From an uncultured Flavobacteriales bacterium (GTDB taxonomy: Bacteria > Bacteroidota > Bacteroidia > Flavobacteriales > Crocinitomicaceae), in the NCBI GenBank assembly GCA_946482515.1, contig CAMLRS010000021.1, forward strand, positions 1 to 51,949: 51,949 bases of DNA. The letters run 5' to 3'. The notes beneath the pieces are model-generated. The model was not told the origin of the DNA, did no database searches, and saw only the letters and a program-made list of their open reading frames with translations. Below are positions 16,114 to 25,299 of this stretch, one piece after another. The number at the start of each line of letters is the position of its first letter. The first letter of the stretch is position 1. The position numbers were made by a program, and so were the translations under genes.

Positions 16114-18822
16114 TTAATGCTGAACGACGATCTTTTGTACAGACCTCGCAGCGTCAGCTTCTATAGATACATAATACACACCATTCGCCAACTGTTGCGT
16201 GTTGATCACAATGGTGTCATCGGATTTAATCTCTTTCACAAAAGCAATGCTTCGGCCGGTTTCATCGATGAGCACGATTTCTTTCTCCGCAATGTCTTCC
16301 TGGATCAGCTGGACGAAGTTTCCGGCAGGGTTCGGGAACAGCAGCAGGGTAGGTGAAGCGTTCAGGGCCACCGAACGTGTTTCGGAGAATTCGAAAACAC
16401 CGTCGTTATCCACTTGCATCAGGCGGTAGTAATTCACACCTAAGTAAGGCTTCGGATCGATCGTTGCGTAATGGGTTTTCTGACTGGATTCGCCTTTCGC
16501 ATCAACAACATCGATCGTTTCCCAAACTTGCTGTTCGTTGAGCTTCTGTACGTTGAAATAATCTGAATTGTGCTCGGAAAGCGTGCTCCAGGTCAGATCA
16601 ACTGTGCGCTCATCGTTGAGCTGCGCATCGAATTCAAGCAATTCTACCGGCAGCGGCGTGGCAATGTTGATGGACGCAATCGTGATGAAGCGTGTGGCGT
16701 TGTCCGGAATGTGTGTAGTATTGATACCACTGATGGTGATGATCGGGTTTGTATAGGAGAATACGATGCCGGTTCCGTCGCCGTTGTAATAACAGGTTGT
16801 TCCTCCGTTAGCGAAGTTGCCGTCGTCATCCACAAGCAAACGAAGATGCGCAACATTCACGCTTCCCGGCGCTCCGCATCCTGCCAGGCGAACATCCATA
16901 TTGTAGTTCTGTGCCATGTTGGTGCGGGTCACTTTCCATTCTTTTTCAATGCGTGAGTAGAGCGTACAGTTTACGCCAATAGGTGCAGGCATTTCAGCCA
17001 GAGCAGCTGCTGTGGCGCAATGTGCACCGTTGTTGTCGCCCATCATAACATAGGAACGATCGACAGTAAAGGAAGAACCGTTGGAAACGTTCATCGCTGC
17101 CAGCGCGCCGAGGTAAATACGCACGTTGTCGTTGTCGTAATGCGACTGTTTCTGTGTCAGGGCTTCACTATCGTCGCGACCAATACCGATGATATTGTTG
17201 ATGTAAGGAGCGCTTACGGTGTAAATAGTCGATCCATTGGTGCTCAGATAGTTATTCGGTAAAGTAATACCGTATTTGACTGCCAGATATGTGTCTACGC
17301 GCTGGCGTTCGGTTACAGTAAGTGCGTTGGTAAACCCAATGATTTCACCCACAGGACCTTTCCAGTCGCGAACGTGTCCCGCAAACGATGTTGCAGGCGT
17401 TTGATCGTTTTGTCCGCCCAGGAAGGCATTCAATGTGGTCGAGCCGCCGGTTTGACAAACCGTTGAAAGAATGTGTTTGGTTGAGCTGTGATTGGAATTG
17501 GACAGGATATTGACCTGGTTACGCTGCCATGTTCCGGCAGGCGAGCCTGTTCCGAAGTCGGTAATATCGTAAGCCTCGAGAAGAATAGATGCGCTGGCAC
17601 CATTGGCATCGCCGTGCCAGGTTCCATTAGCCGGAGTTGACATGGTAACACCTCTAACCGTAGCACAATGCGTATTCAGGCGTGTCAGATCATTGAGCTG
17701 GAACGTGAAGAAAACCGATTTGTAGTCGATACCGGTGATTCCGGAGTAGCCATTCAGAAGAATGCACTGTCGGTTAGCCGCTATTCCGCCATCCAATGTA
17801 CCTGCCGGGCCGGCAAAATCTACCACGTAATTGTAATTATAAGCTGTCGTTGTTGTGTTCAGGGAAGGATTTCCATTCAGGTTGGTAGCGGTACCGGTAG
17901 CCACCTGGTTACTCCAACCCGTCATTGAGGCAACTCCGGTTGTTCCCATATCAGCACGCAGCCAGGTTTCCAATCCGGAATTGACACCGCCTGGTGCAAG
18001 ACACAAGATGATTGGTCTCGAGCCCGCCGGATTCGTTGGAGAAAGGGCTGGTACGCTTCCGGAGTTGAAATTCAGTGCGTTGGCAGTAAATTGAGTGATC
18101 ACGGCGTCTACGGTAGCACCCACAGCTCCTGTATTGTTGAGATCAAGTGTCAGCCAGAAGTAGTTTGTTCCGGCAACAAGCGCCTGGGAGCCGTTCACAG
18201 AATAGGTGGCAACAGTTGGAACCGCACTACCGAACAGTGTACCTGTCGAAAACGTAGCGGATGCTCCGGTATAGTAGATCTTACACGATGAAAAAGCAGT
18301 TGCAGCAGCTGTTCCCGACAAGTTTGCCTGAATTTGTGTCAGGTTGACGGACGAACCGGCGCTCATCGTAACCTGTAAAGCAACAACGATCTGATTGGTC
18401 GCACAGTTTTGAACGTTGGCCGTACTGCTTTGTGTGACAGTGGCACTGGTGACGGTCATTGGGGGGGGACAGCTTCCAACAAAATTGGTTCCTACTGCAC
18501 TTGGGTCGAAAGCCGCTCCCATGGAAGCGCCTGCTCCATTCAGTAGCTCGCAGCGCATTTCAGTATCAAAACCACCTGCGGCCGTTTCAATGATACTGAT
18601 AACATCTCCCGCGTTTGCATTGAAAGTTACATCGACAGGACCAAATCCTGCATTGAATGTTGAGCCCACATTGGTCAAAACATCAACGCCGTTGACGCGG
18701 ATTTTTACCGTTCCACCATTCCAGCCATCACCGAAAGTATCGGTAAGCCGTAAGGTATGTGTACAGGAAATTGCCCAATGTGTGATAAACAAGGTGGTTA
18801 GTAAGCATATTAGCGTTTTCAT
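16114..18822 (-). CDS. T9SS-secreted BNR_assoc_N/LamG-like surface protein, paralogue B
   Basis: A secreted protein of 902 residues with signal peptide MKTLICLLTTLFITHWAISC. It has an extra N-terminal domain absent from paralogue A, with the motif LTDTFGDGWNGGTVKI seen in other Bacteroidota surface proteins. Beyond that the order matches A: BNR_assoc_N-like sandwich, lectin/LamG-like region (WLRADMGTTG, GHVRDWKGPVGEIIGF, IIGIGRDD), Fn3-like module, and T9SS type A end (LLFPNPAGNFVQL ... VQKIVVQH). A run of eight C on the coding strand (18461-18468) encodes the Pro-rich linker after the first domain. Likely surface-anchored; ligand unknown. Confidence 0.87.
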   Translation of the reverse strand: MKTLICLLTTLFITHWAISCTHTLRLTDTFGDGWNGGTVKIRVNGVDVLTNVGSTFNAGFGPVDVTFNANAGDVISIIETAAGGFDTEMRCELLNGAGASMGAAFDPSAVGTNFVGSCPPPMTVTSATVTQSSTANVQNCATNQIVVALQVTMSAGSSVNLTQIQANLSGTAAATAFSSCKIYYTGASATFSTGTLFGSAVPTVATYSVNGSQALVAGTNYFWLTLDLNNTGAVGATVDAVITQFTANALNFNSGSVPALSPTNPAGSRPIILCLAPGGVNSGLETWLRADMGTTGVASMTGWSNQVATGTATNLNGNPSLNTTTTAYNYNYVVDFAGPAGTLDGGIAANRQCILLNGYSGITGIDYKSVFFTFQLNDLTRLNTHCATVRGVTMSTPANGTWHGDANGASASILLEAYDITDFGTGSPAGTWQRNQVNILSNSNHSSTKHILSTVCQTGGSTTLNAFLGGQNDQTPATSFAGHVRDWKGPVGEIIGFTNALTVTERQRVDTYLAVKYGITLPNNYLSTNGSTIYTVSAPYINNIIGIGRDDSEALTQKQSHYDNDNVRIYLGALAAMNVSNGSSFTVDRSYVMMGDNNGAHCATAAALAEMPAPIGVNCTLYSRIEKEWKVTRTNMAQNYNMDVRLAGCGAPGSVNVAHLRLLVDDDGNFANGGTTCYYNGDGTGIVFSYTNPIITISGINTTHIPDNATRFITIASINIATPLPVELLEFDAQLNDERTVDLTWSTLSEHNSDYFNVQKLNEQQVWETIDVVDAKGESSQKTHYATIDPKPYLGVNYYRLMQVDNDGVFEFSETRSVALNASPTLLLFPNPAGNFVQLIQEDIAEKEIVLIDETGRSIAFVKEIKSDDTIVINTQQLANGVYYVSIEADAARSVQKIVVQH
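16289..16635. repeat. 347-bp identical tract shared by the two T9SS genes (copy B)
   Basis: Identical to 13437-13783. Regions just outside still encode almost the same protein but with scattered, mostly silent differences, which suggests recent homogenisation of this block. Confidence 0.93.
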
Positions 18823-18975
18823 TCACAGTAGTTTATAGCGTTGACGTAAAGCTAGGGTGAATGAGAGGAGTTAAAAAAATATGACGACGTTAAATAGTGT
18901 TAGTTAGGTGTTAGCTAAAAGCTTTTAGCTGTTATCTTGTTTTTTATAATAAACTGAAAATGAGGTTATTAAATT

Positions 18976-20736
18976 TTACAATTCGTTATCAGAGTCATTA
19001 ATGCTGACAAGGTAGTCATCCAATAAAATGTCCCGATCTAGTCCCATTTTTTTCTTGATTTTATTCTTGAAAACGCGAACGGAGACATCACTTTGATTGT
19101 TCAGCAAGCCAATTTCTTTTGCTGAAAGGCCGGAAAGAAAATAATTGCAGTAAAGCAATTCATTTTCACTGAGATGAGGATGTAAAAATTTGAGCTTATC
19201 GAGAAAATACTGGTTCTGTTCCAGGACAGGCAGGTCTTCATCGATCATTTTCCGGTCAATATCTATCAGGTTGTTTACACTGATCTGTAACTCATTGATC
19301 AGCTGATCGAAATTGGTGTCTTTCCGGCGTTTGAATTCTTTGATCTTTTTCAGGAAATCGGCCTCGGTTTTTTGCTTGATCTTGATATTGGTCATCAGCA
19401 TGCCCAGGTGTTCGCGCTGTTTGTTGTTCTCGTGCTCTAGGATAACCTGCTGCTTGCGGGCCATTTCTTCTTTCTGTTGCTGGATTACGAGGTTTTGGCG
19501 GGCTTGTTCGGCTCTTTGACGCAGAATCACGATACCGGTTCCCAGCCCGATCAGTGCCAGGATGAACAATATGATATAGCTGATGGTACGGAAACGCTCG
19601 TTGGCCTGCTCCTTTTTGTGTGCTTCCCGTTCGTTGGCAACCGACTGCTGGAGGTCGCGGATCTTTTCCGTATATAAAAGCCGGTTGATTGCATCCTGGG
19701 TAGCAGTGAGGTTTTCGAGGTGACGTTTCAAAATGCTGTTTTGGGCGTTGGTCAGTTCCTGCTGACTGATGCCGATGGGGGAACTCATGGCCAGGTCATT
19801 CAGCTTTTTCATCAGCTCGAGCTGGGCATCTTCGTTTCCCTGCCGTTGAATAGAGTTAAATGTTTCGCGGGCCAAGGCAGGCGTAGAGGCTGTTTGCCCG
19901 GTAAGCTGATTGAGCCGGATCAGTTCCAGTAAAGTGGTTGGAAGGTTGTTGTTAGAAGGATCGTGCTGCCGGTAATAGGTAATCTCTTTCTGAAGGTAAA
20001 TCCGGCTAAGCTCGTATTCGCCCAGGTCCATATAGACAGTACCGGCATTTCCGGTCATCAGGTATTCAACGTCTTTACTGCCTGGCTGGGGATGGCTTTG
20101 CAACAGTAATATGCCGCGCTGGTAATAATTCAGCGCCATCTGGTAGTTTTTCAGGTTATAATAGCAAAGACCGATGTTGTTCAGGTCGGAAGCGAATCCG
20201 GCGGAATGATTGTGATCGGAGTATTGAATGGTTTTATTGTAAACCTTCAGCGCCTCGTGGAATTTTTTCTCCGTAAAAAGAATGCTGGCTTTGGTGCGGT
20301 AGGACTGATGCAGTGCCGCCTGGTTGGAAACGGACTCCGCAATGGAAATAGCAGCATTGGCATAATCGAGCGCCAGTTGGTTGACCTTATAATAGGCCAG
20401 GGTGGAAGCCAGGTGAAAATTGATCCAGGCTGTCTGGTTATTGCGCAGATCGGGATAGGTTTGGAGGATCCAGGCCAGCTGCTCGATGCGTTCCAGCTCG
20501 TTATTCTGACGACCCAGCAAAAAGCTCCGGACAAGCTTTGCGTTGATCAGGTCTTCTTTTTTGTGGGAAAGTTCATATTTCTGATGCCATTCGGCTTCGA
20601 TCGCTTTCAGTTGATTGGTATCGGAAGTGCCTTCAATCTTGCTAAGCCACGCGTTGAATTGTTGTGATAAACCTTTCTCCGGCACCAATAATGCGGAAAA
20701 CAGCAGGAGAATAAGGGGGAGAAAGCGGCTGTTCAT
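18976..20736 (-). CDS. Membrane-bound TPR protein with C-terminal LuxR-like HTH
   Basis: A 586-residue one-component regulator. A signal peptide (MNSRFLPLILLLFSALLVPE) is followed by TPR-type helical repeats (about residues 80-330, such as ALNYYQRGILLLQ), one transmembrane helix near residues 384-405 (ISYIILFILALIGLGTGIVI), a Gln/Glu-rich coiled coil, and a DNA-binding domain at about 520-575 (LSENELLYCNYFLSGLSAKE, then VSVRVFKNKIKKKMGL). The TPR region should sit outside the inner membrane and the HTH in the cytoplasm. It stands divergent from the glutamine synthetase gene and upstream of the T9SS genes, so it may control either; that is inference. Confidence 0.82.
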   Translation of the reverse strand: MNSRFLPLILLLFSALLVPEKGLSQQFNAWLSKIEGTSDTNQLKAIEAEWHQKYELSHKKEDLINAKLVRSFLLGRQNNELERIEQLAWILQTYPDLRNNQTAWINFHLASTLAYYKVNQLALDYANAAISIAESVSNQAALHQSYRTKASILFTEKKFHEALKVYNKTIQYSDHNHSAGFASDLNNIGLCYYNLKNYQMALNYYQRGILLLQSHPQPGSKDVEYLMTGNAGTVYMDLGEYELSRIYLQKEITYYRQHDPSNNNLPTTLLELIRLNQLTGQTASTPALARETFNSIQRQGNEDAQLELMKKLNDLAMSSPIGISQQELTNAQNSILKRHLENLTATQDAINRLLYTEKIRDLQQSVANEREAHKKEQANERFRTISYIILFILALIGLGTGIVILRQRAEQARQNLVIQQQKEEMARKQQVILEHENNKQREHLGMLMTNIKIKQKTEADFLKKIKEFKRRKDTNFDQLINELQISVNNLIDIDRKMIDEDLPVLEQNQYFLDKLKFLHPHLSENELLYCNYFLSGLSAKEIGLLNNQSDVSVRVFKNKIKKKMGLDRDILLDDYLVSINDSDNEL

Positions 20737-20853
20737 GTTTCTGAATAACGGGTTGAAGATAATAAAATATCAATTATGAAGGTTGAATGGTTAAAAATGG
20801 GGGTGTGTTCAAAAAAAGTAATAGAATTTGATATACACCCCCTTTAAAAATGA

Positions 20854-20861
20854 TACCTTTG
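20854..20861 (+). promoter_or_regulatory. -7 element of glutamine synthetase gene
   Basis: TACCTTTG matches TAnnTTTG. It lies just downstream of the first possible ATG (20850), so transcription would begin after that codon. This fixes the true start at the ATG at 20880. A TTG at 20828-20830 is a slightly distant -33 candidate. Confidence 0.7.
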
Positions 20862-20879
20862 CCTCAAATTTTGAATTTT

Positions 20880-23066
20880 ATGGCTACAAAACGGTTAAAA
20901 GCGTACCAGGATGTACTGAATCGTACACCGAAACACATCGATTACGATGGAAAAAACTCTGATCTTTTCGGAAAAAATGTCTTCCACATAGAAATTATGC
21001 GGGAATACCTTCCTTCCGATGCCTACAAATCCATGTTGGAATCCATTCAGAAAGGTACGCGCCTCGATCGCAAAATGGCCGATCAGGTAGCCTCAGCCAT
21101 GAAAGACTGGGCACTTACAAAAGGTGCTACACATTATACACACTGGTTCCAGCCGCTCACAGGAACAACAGCTGAGAAGCATGATGCGTTCTTCAAGCCT
21201 GTAGGACCGGGTCGTGCGATCGAAAAATTCGACGGCGATCTGCTCGTTCAGCAGGAACCGGATGCATCTTCGTTCCCGAACGGTGGAATCCGCAATACAT
21301 TCGAAGCACGCGGTTACACAGCATGGGATCCTTCTTCCCCGGCTTTCGTCATCGGTAAAACATTGTGTATCCCAACGATCTTCATTTCCTATACAGGCGA
21401 ATCACTCGACTACAAAATGCCGCTCATCAAAGCGCTGCATGCGGTAGACGAAGCGGCTGTGGAAGTGTGCCAGTACTTCGACAAAAACGTCGATAAAGTA
21501 AATGCAACTCTCGGTTGGGAGCAGGAATACTTCCTCGTTGACCAGGCGCTGTTCAATGCCCGTCCAGATCTGATGATGACCGGTCGTGCACTGTTCGGAC
21601 ATTCACCTGCGAAAGGCCAGCAGCTCGACGACCACTACTTCGGTTCCATTCCGGAGCGTGTAACGGCGTTCATGCGCGATTACGAAACAGAAGCATTGTT
21701 GCTCGGTATTCCCGTTACAACACGTCACAACGAAGTAGCGCCGAACCAGTACGAGTGCGCGCCGATCTTCGAAGAGTGTAACCTTGCCAACGATCACAAC
21801 CTCCTGCTGATGGACATCATGGAGAAAACAGCACGCAAGCACGACTTCCGCGTACTGCTCCACGAAAAACCATTTGCCGGCGTAAACGGTTCCGGAAAAC
21901 ACAACAACTGGTCATTGAGCACCAATACAGGCGTGAACCTGCTGGCTCCGGGCAAGAACCCGAAATCCAACCTGCAGTTCCTGACCTTCTTCGTGAACAC
22001 GATCAAGGCCATCCACGACAACGCCGATCTGCTCCGTGCGTGCATCGCTTCTGCCAGCAACGACCACCGTCTGGGGGCTAACGAAGCACCGCCGGCGATC
22101 ATTTCCACGTTCATCGGCTCGCAATTGTCTGATGTACTCGATGAGCTCGAGCAAAGCGTGAAAACCGGTAAAATGTCGCCGGAAGACAAAACCGAATTGA
22201 AGCTCAATATCGGTAAGATCCCACAGATCATGCTCGACAATACCGACCGCAACCGTACATCTCCGTTTGCGTTCACCGGTAACAAATTTGAATTCCGTGC
22301 CGTTGGTTCTTCTGCCAACTGTGCTTCCGCGATGATCGTGCTGAACACCATTATGGCCAACCAGCTGCGCCTCTTCAAAAAAGACGTCGACGCCCGCATC
22401 GAAAAAGGCGAAGGCAAAGACGAGGCGATCCTCAAAGTGCTGCAAAAGCTCATCAAGGATTCCAAAAAGATCCGCTTCGAGGGCAACGGTTACGGCGACG
22501 AGTGGGTGAAAGAAGCTGCAAAACGCGGTCTCAGCAACCAGAAAGATACACCACGTGCGTTGAAAGCATGGGGCGATCCGAAAGCGGTGAAATTGTTCAA
22601 CGATATGAACGTACTCACACCGCGCGAGCTCGAAGCACGCCAGGAAATCGAATTCGAAAGCTACATCCTGAAAATGCAGATCGAAGCGCGTGTAATGGGC
22701 GACCTCGTACAAACGCACATCATTCCTGCGGTGATTCAGTACCAGAACCGTTTGCTGACGAACGTTCAGGGCATTCTTGCCACATTGGGCGACAAAGCCG
22801 GAAAAGAAGCTGCAAAAGCGCAGATTGAGCTGGTGACAAAAATCTCCGAGCATCTGAACAAGCTGAAAACCATTTGCGATACGATGCTGCAAGCACGTAA
22901 AGTGGCCAACAAGATCGAACACGCTGAAGAGAAAGCCATCGCTTACTGCGACCAGGTGAAAATCTACTTCGACGATATCCGTTACCACGCAGACAAGCTG
23001 GAATTACTCGTAGACGACGAGCTGTGGCCATTGCCGAAATTCCGCGAAATGCTGTTTACGCGATAA
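20880..23066 (+). CDS. glnN: Glutamine synthetase type III
   Basis: Catalyses glutamate + NH3 + ATP to glutamine, the main ammonia-assimilating step. The length (728 residues) is typical of GSIII, far longer than GSI. Family segments are FPNGGIRNTFEARGYTAWDP, the catalytic NGSGKHNNWSLSTNTGVNL and NDHRLGANEAPPAI, and a helical C-terminal extension characteristic of type III. The start is taken as MATKRLKAYQDVLNR because the promoter lies between it and the earlier ATG. Monocistronic, with a terminator after the gene. Confidence 0.96.
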   Translation: MATKRLKAYQDVLNRTPKHIDYDGKNSDLFGKNVFHIEIMREYLPSDAYKSMLESIQKGTRLDRKMADQVASAMKDWALTKGATHYTHWFQPLTGTTAEKHDAFFKPVGPGRAIEKFDGDLLVQQEPDASSFPNGGIRNTFEARGYTAWDPSSPAFVIGKTLCIPTIFISYTGESLDYKMPLIKALHAVDEAAVEVCQYFDKNVDKVNATLGWEQEYFLVDQALFNARPDLMMTGRALFGHSPAKGQQLDDHYFGSIPERVTAFMRDYETEALLLGIPVTTRHNEVAPNQYECAPIFEECNLANDHNLLLMDIMEKTARKHDFRVLLHEKPFAGVNGSGKHNNWSLSTNTGVNLLAPGKNPKSNLQFLTFFVNTIKAIHDNADLLRACIASASNDHRLGANEAPPAIISTFIGSQLSDVLDELEQSVKTGKMSPEDKTELKLNIGKIPQIMLDNTDRNRTSPFAFTGNKFEFRAVGSSANCASAMIVLNTIMANQLRLFKKDVDARIEKGEGKDEAILKVLQKLIKDSKKIRFEGNGYGDEWVKEAAKRGLSNQKDTPRALKAWGDPKAVKLFNDMNVLTPRELEARQEIEFESYILKMQIEARVMGDLVQTHIIPAVIQYQNRLLTNVQGILATLGDKAGKEAAKAQIELVTKISEHLNKLKTICDTMLQARKVANKIEHAEEKAIAYCDQVKIYFDDIRYHADKLELLVDDELWPLPKFREMLFTR

Positions 23067-23091
23067 GAACAAAAATAAATGTGAAGAAGAA

Positions 23092-23124
23092 AGAGGGATC
23101 GGGAAACTGGTTCCTCTTTTTTTT
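23092..23124 (+). terminator. Terminator of glutamine synthetase gene
   Basis: AGAGGGATC pairs with GGTTCCTCT (two G-U pairs), followed by a run of eight T. Confidence 0.8.
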
Positions 23125-23178
23125 CAGTCTCCGGTCTGTCAGATTATGTTAGTATTTTAGCGCAAATCTCAACCCGAC

Positions 23179-24420
23179 ATGAAACTCAAACACGCTGCTT
23201 TATTCCTGTTGCTTGGCGCTGCCATTGAAGTTTTTACCAATTTCTATCATCACATCAGCACGATCATCATCTACAAAATGTATGATTTGACGTTGATGCA
23301 GTGGCTGTACTTCATTATGACGACGATTGGCGCTGCCGCCCTTGGACTGGTGGGCTTGTCTGTGTACCGGAAAAATGGTTTTTCAGCTGTTCGGCCTTTT
23401 GCGTTGTTCCTGGCGATCGTTTCCGCATGCTGGGTTTTGTTAGGATTTTACAACTTAATGGAAGGTTTTATCAAATCGTGGGATTGGTTTGCCGAGAACA
23501 AATTAAGGGTACTTTCTTTTCTGCTGATGCAAATGGTGCCTGTTTCCATCCTGATCTTTGCGCTTTCCCTTCTTCGTCCGGGGAACATACGCCGCGGATC
23601 CTGGTGGCTCTTTGCGGGGACAACGGCCTGGCTGATCATGTTGTATTTCGATCGGTTTACCATGTTGCTGACATATGGATTTGCCAAAAGCGAGGAAACC
23701 ACGTTGATGATCCGTGATCTGTTGAAATTCGTGTCGCTGGCTTACCCGATTTCCATGATCATTTTTGCGTTGCGATTGCCGGATAACCGAGAAAGAATAA
23801 GAGGTGGCCTCAACAACGACAACCTGCTCGACGAGTTGCCGGAGGAGGAAGAAATAAGTGTGGAAGAAGAAACAAGCGAATTTTCCCTCAAACAATGGAT
23901 GGGAACTTTTTTACTGTCGAGCGTTCCGCTTGTGGGAACCATCATCCTGATTGCCTGGGCAGCCAATCTGAAAAGTCGTGTGCGCGGCAACTGGGCTGCG
24001 GCCATGTTTCTTCTGCAAACCTTGTTATTACTGATCTATACCATTGCTTATGTCGAGCCGATGGCGTATTTGATGGGTATGAGGGACCTGAAATTCTACC
24101 TGGCGCTGATGGTTTTCGTTTTCCTTACAACAGCCATTGGTTTGATCGTTTACCGTCGCAACAATCTCGCGTATGAAGAACAGGAGCAGCAGGTTCCATC
24201 CATCGGCAAGTGGATAGGAGATATTTTCCTGGCCGGATTGCCGTTCATTGGCCTGATCCTGTTGATCGTGTGGGCTAATGAAAAAGCCGATCGCATCCGT
24301 CGCAACTGGGCCGTTGCTCAGCTGATCTGGCTGGCAGTGATGCTCGTTTACTATTTCTATGCCTACATGGCCGTGCTGGACATCAGGGAGTACCAGACGC
24401 GGTCGACGTTTCAATTCTGA
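23179..24420 (+). CDS. Multi-pass membrane protein with a duplicated C-terminal module
   Basis: I do not recognise a named family. The 413-residue protein has about five to six hydrophobic segments in the first 200 residues, an acidic cytosol-type linker (DELPEEEEISVEEE) near residue 220, and then two copies of one module. Copy 1 reads GTFLLSSVPLVGTIILIAWA, then RGNWAAA; copy 2 reads GDIFLAGLPFIGLILLIVWA, then RRNWAVA. Each module has two membrane helices joined by an Arg-rich loop ending in N-W-A. The function is unknown. Monocistronic, followed by an inverted-repeat element. Confidence 0.8.
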   Translation: MKLKHAALFLLLGAAIEVFTNFYHHISTIIIYKMYDLTLMQWLYFIMTTIGAAALGLVGLSVYRKNGFSAVRPFALFLAIVSACWVLLGFYNLMEGFIKSWDWFAENKLRVLSFLLMQMVPVSILIFALSLLRPGNIRRGSWWLFAGTTAWLIMLYFDRFTMLLTYGFAKSEETTLMIRDLLKFVSLAYPISMIIFALRLPDNRERIRGGLNNDNLLDELPEEEEISVEEETSEFSLKQWMGTFLLSSVPLVGTIILIAWAANLKSRVRGNWAAAMFLLQTLLLLIYTIAYVEPMAYLMGMRDLKFYLALMVFVFLTTAIGLIVYRRNNLAYEEQEQQVPSIGKWIGDIFLAGLPFIGLILLIVWANEKADRIRRNWAVAQLIWLAVMLVYYFYAYMAVLDIREYQTRSTFQF

Positions 24421-24426
24421 TTTTTC

Positions 24427-24627
24427 TCACCACAAAGGAGCAAAGATCTGGTGCTTAGCTGTGTTTGTTAAGGCAGCAAAGGTGCTAGGCAGTGCTTTAA
24501 TAGCATATCGCATCAACAACGTCGGTCGGATAATTATTGAAATCCGATTGTTTTCGTTTACAGAATATGCCTTTGCTCCCTTAATTATGGGCAGCACATT
24601 AAAAAAGTCTTTGCTCCTTTGTGGTGA
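24427..24627. repeat. MITE/REP-like inverted-repeat element, copy 1
   Basis: 201 bp bounded by a perfect 19-bp inverted repeat: TCACCACAAAGGAGCAAAG at the left and its complement at 24609-24627. An inner pair, GGCAGCAAAGG and CCTTTGCTCCC, is nested inside. It begins six bases after the membrane-protein stop. No coding capacity beyond short chance frames. Confidence 0.9.
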
Positions 24628-24668
24628 ACCTAATACAGGCACTGCTGTATCGTAGCTGAAACCTGTAT

Positions 24669-25280
24669 ATGAAAACACAATTGATCCTCGCAGCAATAGG
24701 GCTATTCGCCGGAGCAGCATCGGCACAAACCGGCTTGATCGCCCACAAAAGCCACAGCGGAACGGCAACAACCTTTGCAATGGCCGATCCCGGGAATTTC
24801 GGCGGACCTGCTATCATGCCCCGGCTGGAGAGAAAACTGGAAAAGTTTACCTGGATTAACGATACAACCGTCGTTATGAGCGGTAGAATGGGGTACGGCT
24901 ATTTTATGGATACAAATCCGACTCTGGACGACACGGCTACCCTCGATGCTGTATACAGTGACACGATCTACAATCACCCTGTTTTGAGTGATCCGAACAT
25001 TTCATTGGATTCGATGAAGAAAATGTATGGCTTTTACAACGGGCGAGACACACCGGTTGAGTTCGAGAATTTCGAAGAAAAGGTAGTACGGACGCCACCA
25101 AAATCTGAAAAAGCCGTGGATTCGGAAAAAACGAACGTCACCACGCCGAAGAAAAAGAAAGGCAGCGGATTTCTGCTATGGATTATCGGTGGTGGCACGT
25201 TTGGGGGAATTTTGTTGCTTTCGGGCAAACGACAGGAAAAAAAGCACCTTCCGTTGAACCCAATCGGAACACAGTTGTAA
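24669..25280 (+). CDS. Small exported protein with C-terminal membrane anchor, paralogue 1
   Basis: A 203-residue protein of unknown function. A signal peptide (MKTQLILAAIGLFAGAASAQ) is followed by the conserved start TGLIAHKSHSGTA, a middle region with WINDTTVV and VEFENF, a Lys-rich linker, then a single hydrophobic segment LLWIIGGGTFGGILLLSGKR with a basic tail. Most of the protein should lie in the periplasm, held in the inner membrane by the C-terminal helix. It is a tandem duplicate of the next gene; the first 26 coding bases are identical. No promoter match is evident after the repeat element. Confidence 0.78.
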   Translation: MKTQLILAAIGLFAGAASAQTGLIAHKSHSGTATTFAMADPGNFGGPAIMPRLERKLEKFTWINDTTVVMSGRMGYGYFMDTNPTLDDTATLDAVYSDTIYNHPVLSDPNISLDSMKKMYGFYNGRDTPVEFENFEEKVVRTPPKSEKAVDSEKTNVTTPKKKKGSGFLLWIIGGGTFGGILLLSGKRQEKKHLPLNPIGTQL

Positions 25281-25299
25281 TACAGCCTAAACCAGTCGT

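Noticed and set aside
20850..20879. Earlier ATG for glutamine synthetase
   Set aside because: The promoter -7 element begins four bases after it, and the family N-terminus fits the ATG at 20880.
21912..22988. 358-codon frame opposite glutamine synthetase
   Set aside because: An antisense shadow of a well-conserved enzyme, with composition typical of shadows.
24427..24655. Short frames such as those containing HHKEAKI or LLLCGE words
   Set aside because: They are translations of the inverted-repeat element and recur only because the element recurs.
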